Assembly: GCA_963576565.1 (NCBI GenBank)
Contig: OY755038.1
Location: 181,714,452 to 181,778,451 of the forward strand
Reading direction: 5' to 3'
DNA from: Aspidapion aeneum
Taxonomy: Eukaryota > Arthropoda > Insecta > Coleoptera > Brentidae
DNA: 64,000 bases
The translations under genes and the position numbers were made by a program. This document shows positions 54,701 through 63,700 of this stretch, piece after piece. Each line of letters begins with the position of its first letter. Positions within the stretch are counted from its first letter, which is position 1. The notes beneath the pieces were generated by a model. That model did no database searches. It saw only the letters and a program-made list of their open reading frames with translations, and was not told the DNA's origin.

Positions 54701-57700
54701 GTTGATTGTAGGGCTTGGTAATGTTACTGCTGTTTTATTTATATCTGCCATTTGTGACATGCTGGTTATCACGGATCTTAAACTAGTAAACGGAATGTTT
54801 GAACTTGCAGCACTACTAAATGCAGTTTTCTCTGTTCTAATACTTTTTGGCATTAAGCTTGTTAAAGTAGATTCTAACTCTTTAGTAGTATTGGAAAATA
54901 CAGAAACAATTGAACTTTCGATGATTGTAGGGCTTGGTAATGTTACTGCTGTTTTATTTATATCTGCCATTTGTGACATGCTGGTTATCACGGATCTTAA
55001 ACTAGTAAACGGAATGTTTGAACTTGTAGCACTATTAAATGCAGTTTTCTCTGTTCTAATACTTTTTGGCATTAAGCTTGTTAAAGTAGATTCTAACTCT
55101 TTAGTAGTATTGGAAAATACAGAAACAATTGAACTTTCGTTGATTGTAGGGCTTGGTAATGTTGCTGCTGTTTTATTCGTATCTGCCATTTGTGAAATGC
55201 TGGTTATTACGGATCTTAAACTAGTAAACGGAATCTTTGAACTTGTAGCACTACTAAATGCAGTTTTATCTGTTCTAATACTTTTTGGCATTAAGCTGGT
55301 TAAAGTAGATTCTAACTGTTTAGTAGTATTGGAAAATACAGAAACAATTGAACTTTCGTTGATTGTAGGCCTTGGTAATGTTACTGCTGTTTTATTTATA
55401 TCTGCCATTTGTGACATGCTGGTTATCACTGATCTTAAACTAGTAAACGGAATGTTTGAACTTGTAGCACTACTAAATGCAGTTTTCTCTGTTCTAATAC
55501 TTTTTGGCATTAAGCTTGTTAAAGTAGATTCTAACTCTTTAGTAGTATTGGAAAATACAGAAACAATTGAACTTTCGTTGATTGTAGGGCTTGGTAATGT
55601 TACTGCTGTTTTATTTATATCTGTCATTTGTGACATGCTGGTTATCACTGATCTTAAACTAGTAAACGGAATCTTTGAACTTGTAGCACTACTAAATGCA
55701 GTTTTATCTGTTCTAATACTTTTTGGCATTAAGCTGGTTAAAGTAGATTCTAACCCTCTAGTAGTATTGGAAAACCCAGAAACAATTGAACTTTCGTTGA
55801 TTGTAGGGCTTGGTAATGTTACTGCTGTTTTATTTATATCTGCCATTTGTGACATGCTGGTTATCACTGATCTTAAACTAGTAAACGGAATCTTTGAACT
55901 TGTAGCACTACTAAATGCAGTTTTATCTGTTCTAATACTTTCTGGCATTGAGCTGGTTAAAGTAGATTCTAACTGTTTAGTAGTATTGGAAAATACAGAA
56001 ACAATTGAACTTTCGTTGATTGTAGGCCTTGGTAATGTTACTGCTGTTTTATTTATATCTGCCATTTGTGACATGCTGGTTATCACTGATCTTAAACTAG
56101 TAAACGGAATGTTTGAACTTGTAGCACTACTAAATGCAGTTTTCTCTGTTCTAATACTTTTTGGCATTAAGCTTGTTAAAGTAGATTCTAACTCTTTAGT
56201 AGTATTGGAAAATACAGAAACAATTGAACTTTCGTTGATTGTAGGGCTTGGTAATGTTACTGCTGTTTTATTTATATCTGTCATTTGTGACATGCTGGTT
56301 ATCACTGATCTTAAACTAGTAAACGGAATCTTTGAACTTGTAGCACTACTAAATGCAGTTTTATCTGTTCTAATACTTTTTGGCATTAAGCTGGTTAAAG
56401 TAGATTCTAACCCTTTAGTAGTATTGGAAAATACAGAAACAATTGAACTTTCGTTGATTGTAGGGCTTGGTAATGTTACTGCTGTTTTATTTATATCTGC
56501 CATTTGTGACATGCTGGTTATCACTGATCTTAAACTAGTAAACGAAATCTTTGAACTTGTAGGACTACTAAATGCAGTTTTATCTGTTCTAATACTTTTT
56601 GGCATTAAGCTTATTAAAGTTGATTCTAACTCTTTAGTAGTATTGGAAAATACAGAAACAATTGAACTTTCGTTGATTGTAGGGCTTGGTAATGTTACTG
56701 CTGTTTTATTTATATCTGCCATTTGTGACATGCTGGTTATCACTGATCTTAAACTAGTAAACGGAATCTTTAAACTTGTAGCACTACTAAATGCAGTTTT
56801 ATCTGTTCTAATACTTTTTGGCATTAAGCTTGTTAAAGTAGATTCTAACTGTTTAGTAGTATTGGAAAATACAGAAATAATTGAACTTTCGTTGACTGTA
56901 GGGCTTGGTAATGTTACTGCTGTTTTATTTATATCTGCCATTTGTGACATGCTGGTTATCACTGATCTTAAACTAGTAAACGGAATCTTTGAACTTGTAG
57001 CACTACTAAATGCTGTTTTATCTGTTCTAATACTTTTTGGCATTAAGCTTGTTAAAGTAGATTCTAACTCTTTAGTAGTATTGGAAAATACAGAAACAAT
57101 TGAACTTTCGTTGACTGTAGGGCTTGGTAATGTTACTGCTGTTTTATTTATATCTGCCATTTGTGACATGCTGGTTATCACTGATCTTAAACTAGTAAAC
57201 GGAATCTTTGAACTTGTAGCACTACTAAATGCTGTTTTATCTGTTCTAATACTTTTTGGCATTAGGCTTGTTAAAGTAGATTCTAACTCTTTAGTAGTAT
57301 TGGAAAATACAGAAACAATTGAACTTTCGTTGATTGTAGGGCTTGGTAATGTTACTGCTGTTTTATTTATATCTGCCATTTGTGACATGCTGGTTATCAC
57401 TGATTTTAAACTAGTAAACGGAATCTTTGAACTTGTAGCACTACTAAATGCAGTTTTATCTGTTCTAATACTTTTTGGCATTAAGCTGGTTAAAGGAGAT
57501 TCTAACTGTTTAGTAGTATTGGAAAATACAGAAACAATTGAACTTTCGTTGATTGTAGGGCTTGGTAATGTTACTGCTGTTTTATTTATATCTGCCATTT
57601 GTGACATGCTGGTTATCACTGATCTTAAACTAGTAAACGGAATCTTTGAACTTGTAGCACTACTTAATGCTGTTTTATTTGTTCTAATACTTTTTGGCAT

Positions 57701-60700
57701 TAAGCTTGTTAAAGTAGATTCTAACTCTTTAGTAGTATTGGAAAATACGGAAACAATTGAACTTTCGTTGATTGTAGGGCTTGGTAATGTTACTGCTGTT
57801 TTATTTATATCTGCCATTTGTGACATGCTGGTTATCACTGATCTTAAACTAGTAAACGGAATCTTTGAACTTGTAGCACTATTTAATGCTGTTTTATTTG
57901 TTGTAATACTTTTTGGCATTAAGCTTGTTAAAGTAGATTCTAACTCTTTGGTAGTATTGGAACATACAGAAATAATTGAACTTTCGTTGATTGTAGGGCT
58001 TGGTAATGTTACTGCTGTTTTATTTATATCTGCCATTTGTGACATGCTGGTTATCACTGATCTTAAACTAGTAAACGGAATGTTTGGACTTGTAGCACTA
58101 CTAAATGCAGTTTTATCTGTTCTAATACTTTTTGGCATTAAGCTTGTTAAAGTAGATTCTAACTCTTTAGTAGTATTGGAAAATACAGAAACAATTGAAC
58201 TTTCGTTGATTGTAGGGCTTGGTAATGTTACTGCTGATTTATTTATATCTACCATTTGTGACATGCTGGTTATCACTGATCTTAAACTAGTAAACGGAAT
58301 CTTTGAACTTGTAGCACTACTAAATGCAGTTTTATCTGTTCTAATACTTTTTGGCATTAAGCTGGTTAAAGTAGATTCTAACTGTTTAGTAGTATTGGAA
58401 AATACAGAAACAATTGAACTTTCGTTGATTGTAGGGCTTGGTAATGTTACTGCTGTTTTATTTATATCTGCCATTTGTGACATGCTGGTTATCACTGATC
58501 TTAAACTAGTAAACGGAATCTTTGAACGTGTAGCACTACTAAATGCAGTTTTATTTGTTCTAATACTTTTTGGCATTAAGCTTGTTAAAGTAGATTCTAA
58601 CTCTTTAGTAGTATTGGAAAATACAGAAACAATTGAACTTTCGTTGATTGTAGGGCTTGGTAATGTTACTGCTGTTTTATTTATATCTGCCATTTGTGAC
58701 ATGCTGGTTATCACTGATCTTAAACTAGTAAACGGAATGTTTGAACTTGTAGCACTACTAAATGCAGTTTTATCTGTTCTAATACTTTTTGGCATTAAGC
58801 TTGTTAAAGTAGATTCTAACTCTTTAGTAGTATTGGAAAATACAGAAACAATTGAACTTTCGTTGATTGTAGGGTTTGGTAATGTTACTGCTGTTTTATT
58901 TATATCTGCCATTTGTGACATGCTGGTTATCACTGATCTTAAACTAGTAAACGGAATCTTTGATTTTGTAGCACTACTAAATGCAGTTTTATCTGTTCTA
59001 ATACTTTTTGGCATTAAGCTTGTTAAAGTAGATTCTAACTCTTTAGTAGTATTGGAAAATACAGAAACAATTGAACTTGGTAATGTTACTGCTGTTTTAT
59101 TTATATCTGCCATTTGTGACATGCTGGTTATCACTGATCTTAAACTAGTAAACGGAATCTTTGAACTTGTAGCACTACTAAATGCTGTTTTATCTGTTCT
59201 AATACTTTTTGGCATTAGGCTTGTTAAAGTAGATTCTAACTCTTTAGTAGTATTGAAAAATACAGAAACAATTGAACTTTCGTTGATTGTAGGGATTGGT
59301 AATGTTACTGCTGCTTTAATTATATCTGCCATTTGTGACATGCTGGTTATCACTGATCTTAAACTAGTAAACGGAATCTTTGAACTTCTAGCACTACTAA
59401 ATGCAGTTTTATCTGTTCTAATACTTTTTGGCATTAAGCTGGTTAAAGTAGATTCTAACTGTTTAGTAGTATTGGAAAATACAGAAACAATTGAACTTTC
59501 GTTGATTGTTGGGCTTGTTAATGTTACTGCTGTTTTATTTATATCTGCCATTTGTGACATTCTGGTTATCACTGATCTTAAACTAGTAAACGGAATCTTT
59601 GAACTTGTAGCACTACTAAATGCAGTTTTATCTGTTCTAATACTTTTTGGCATTAAGCTTGTTAAAGTAGATTCTAACTCTTTAGTAGTATTGAAAAATA
59701 CAGAAACAATTGAACTTTCGTTGATTGTAGGGCTTGGTAATGTTACTGCTGCTTTAATTATATCTGCCATTTGTGACATGCTGGTTATCACTGATCTTAA
59801 ACTAGTAAACGGAATCTTTGAACTTCTAGCACTACTAAATGCAGTTTTATCTGTTCTAATACTTTTTGGCATTAAGCTGGTTAAAGTAGATTCTAACTCT
59901 TTAGTAATATTGGAAAATACAGAAACAATTGAACTTTCGTTGATTGTAGGGCTTGGTAATATTACTGCTGATTTATTTATATCTACCATTTGTGACATGC
60001 TGGTTATCACTGATCTTAAACTAGTAAACGGAATATTTGAACTTGTAGCACTACTAAATGCAGTTTTATCTGTTTTAATACTTTTTGGCATTAAGCTGGT
60101 TAAAGTAGATTCTAACTGTTTAGTAGTATTGGAAAATACAGAAACAATTGAACTTTTGTTGATTGTAGGGCTTGGTAATGTTACTGCTGTTTTATTTATA
60201 TCTGCCATTTGTGACATGCTGGTTATCACTGATCTTAAACTAGTAAACGGAATCTTTGAACTTGTAGCACTACTAAATGCAGTTTTATCTGTTCTAATAC
60301 TTTTTGGCATTAAGCTTGTTAAAGTAGATTCTAACTCTTTAGTAGTATTGGAAAATACAGAAACAATTGAACTTTCGTTGATTGTAGGGCTTGGTAATGT
60401 TACTGCTGTTTTATTTATATCTGCCATTTGTGACATGCTGGTTATCACTGATCTTAAACTAGTAAACGGAATGTTTGAACTTGTAGCACTACTAAATGCA
60501 GTTTTATCTGTTCTAATACTTTTTGGCATTAAGCTTGTTGAAGTAGATTCTAACTCTTTAGTAGTATTGGAAAATACAGAAACAATTGAACTTTCGTTGA
60601 TTGTAGGGCTTGGTAATGTTACTGCTGTTTTATTTATATCTGCCATTTGTGACATGCTAGTTATCACTGATCTTAAACTAGTAAACGGAATGTTTGAACT

Positions 60701-63700
60701 TGTAGCACTTCTAAATGCAGTTTTCTCTGTTCTAATACTTTTTGGCATTAAGCTTGTTAAAGTAGATTCTGACTGTTTAGTAGTATTGGAAAATACAGAA
60801 ACAATTGAACTTTCGTTGACTGTAGGGCTTGGTAATGTTACTGCTGTTTTATTTATATCTGCCATTTGTGACATGCTGGTTATCACTGATCTTAAACTAG
60901 TAAACGGAATCTTTGAACTTGTAGCACTACTAAATGCAGTTTTATCTGTTTTAATACTTTTTGGCATTAAGCTTGTTAAAGTAGATTCTAACTCTTTAGT
61001 AGTATTGAAAAATACAGAAACAATTGAACTTTTGTTGATTGTAGGGCTTGGTAATGTTACTGCTGCTTTAATTATATCTGCCATTTGTGACATGCTGGTT
61101 ATCACTGATCTTAAACTAGTAAACGGAATCTTTGAACTTCTAGCACTACTAAATGCAGTTTTATCTGTTCTAATACTTTTTGGCATTAAGCTGGTTAAAG
61201 TAGATTCTAACTGTTTAGTAGTATTGGAAAATACAGAAACAATTGAACTTTCGTTGATTGTAGGGCTTGGTAATGTTACTGCTGTTTTATTTATATCTGC
61301 CATTTGTGACATGCTGGTTATCACTGATCTTAAACTAGTAAACGGAATCTTTGAACTTGTAGCACTACTAAATGCAGTTTTCTCTGTTCTAATACTTTTT
61401 GGCATTAAGCTTGTTAAAGTAGATTCTAACTCTTTAGTAGTATTGGAAAATACAGAAACAATTGAACTTTCGTTGATTGTTGGGCTTGGTAATGTTACTG
61501 CTGTTTTATTTATATCTGCCATTTGTGACATGCTGGTAATCACTGATCTTAAACTAGTAAACGGAATCTTTGAACTTGTAGCACTACTAAATGCAGTTTT
61601 ATCTGTTCTAATACTTTTTGGCATTAAGCTGGTTAAAGGAGATTCTAACTGTTTAGTAGTATTGGAAAATACAGAAACAATTGAACTTTCGTTGATTGTA
61701 GGGCTTGGTAATGTTACTGCTGTTTTATTTATATCTGCCATTTGTGACATGCTTGTTATCACGGATCTTAAACTAGTAAGCGGAATCTTTGAACTTCTAG
61801 CACTACTAAATGCAATTTTATCTGTTCTAATACTTTTTGGCATTAAGCTGGTTAAAGTAGATTCTAACTGTTTAGTAGTATTGGAAAATACAGAAACAAT
61901 TGAACTTTCGTTGATTGTAGGGCTTGGTAATATTACTGCTGCTTTATTTATATCTGCCATTTGTGACATGCTGGTTATCACTGATCTTAAACTAGTAAAC
62001 GGAATGTTTGAACTTGTAGCACTACTAAATGCAGTTTTCTCTGTTCTAATACTTTTTGGCATTATGCTTGTTAAAGTAGATTCTAACTCTTTAGTAGTAT
62101 TGGAAAATACAGAAACAATTGAACTTTCGTTGATTGTAGGGCTTGGTAATGTTACTGCTGTTTTATTTATATCTGCCATTTGTGACATGCTGGTTATCAC
62201 TGATCTTAAACTAGTAAACGGAATGTTTGAACTTGTAGCACTACTAAATGCAGTTTTCTCTGTTCTAATACTTTTTGGCATTAAGCTTGTTAAAGTAAAT
62301 TCTAACTCTTTGGTAGTATTGGAACATACAGAAACAATTGAACTTTCGTTGATTGTAGGGCTTCGTAATGTTACTGCTGTTTTATTTATATCTGCCATAT
62401 GTGACATGCTGGTTATCACTGATCTTAAACTAGTAAACGGAATCTTTGAACTTGTAGCATTACTAAATGCAGTTTTATCTGTTCTAATACTTTTTGGCAT
62501 TAAGCTGGTTAAAGTAGATTCTAACTGTTTAGTAGTATTGGAAAATACAGAAACAATTGAACTTTCGTTGATTGTAGGGCTTGGTAATGTTACTGCTGTT
62601 TTATTTATATCTGCCATTTGTGACATGCTGGTTATCACTGATCTTAAACTAGTAAGCGGAATCTTTGAACTTCTAGCACTACTAAATGCAGTTTTATCTG
62701 TTCTAATACTTTTTGGCATTAAGCTGGTTAAAGTAGATTCTAACTGTTTAGTAGTATTGGAAAATACAGAAACAATTGAACTTTCGTTGATTGTAGGGCT
62801 TGGTAATGTTACTGCTGCTTTATTTATATCTGCCATTTGTGACATGCTGGTTATCACTGATCTTAAACTAGTAAACGGAATGTTTGAACTTGTAGCACTA
62901 CTAAATGCAGTTTTCTCTGTTCTAATACTTTTTGGCATTATGCTTGTTAAAGTAGATTCTAACTCTTTAGTAGTACTGGAAAATACAGAAACAATTGAAC
63001 TTTCGTTGATTGTAGGGCTTGGTAATGTTACTGCTGTTTTATTTATATCTGCCATTTGTGACATGCTGGTTATCACTGATCTTAAACTAGTAAACGGAAT
63101 GTTTGAACTTGTAGCACTACTAAATGCAGTTTTCTCTGTTCTAATACTTTTTGGCATTAAGCTTGTTAAAGTAAATTCTAACTCTTTGGTAGTATTGGAA
63201 CATACAGAAACAATTGAACTTTCGATGATTGTAGGGCTTCGTAATGTTACTGCTGTTTTATTTATATCTGCCATATGTAACATGCTGGTTATCACTGATC
63301 TTAAACTAGTAAACGGAATCTTTGAACTTGTAGCACTACTAAATGCAGTTTTATCTGTTCTAATACTTTTTGGCATTAAGCTGGTTAAAGTAGATTCTAA
63401 CTGTTTAGTAGTATTGGAAAATACAGAAACAATTGAACTTTCGTTGATTGTAGGGCTTGGTAATGTTACTGCTGTTTTATTTATATCTGCCATTTGTGAC
63501 ATGCTGGTTATCACTGATCTTAAACTAGTACACGGAATCTTTGAACTTGTAGCACTACTAAATGCAGTTTTATTTGTTCTAATACTTTTTGGCATTAAGC
63601 TTGTTAAAGTAGATTCTAGTTCTTTAGTAGTGGTGGAAAATACAGAAACAATTGAACTTTCGTTGATTGTAGGGCTTGGTAATGTTACTGCTGTTTTATT

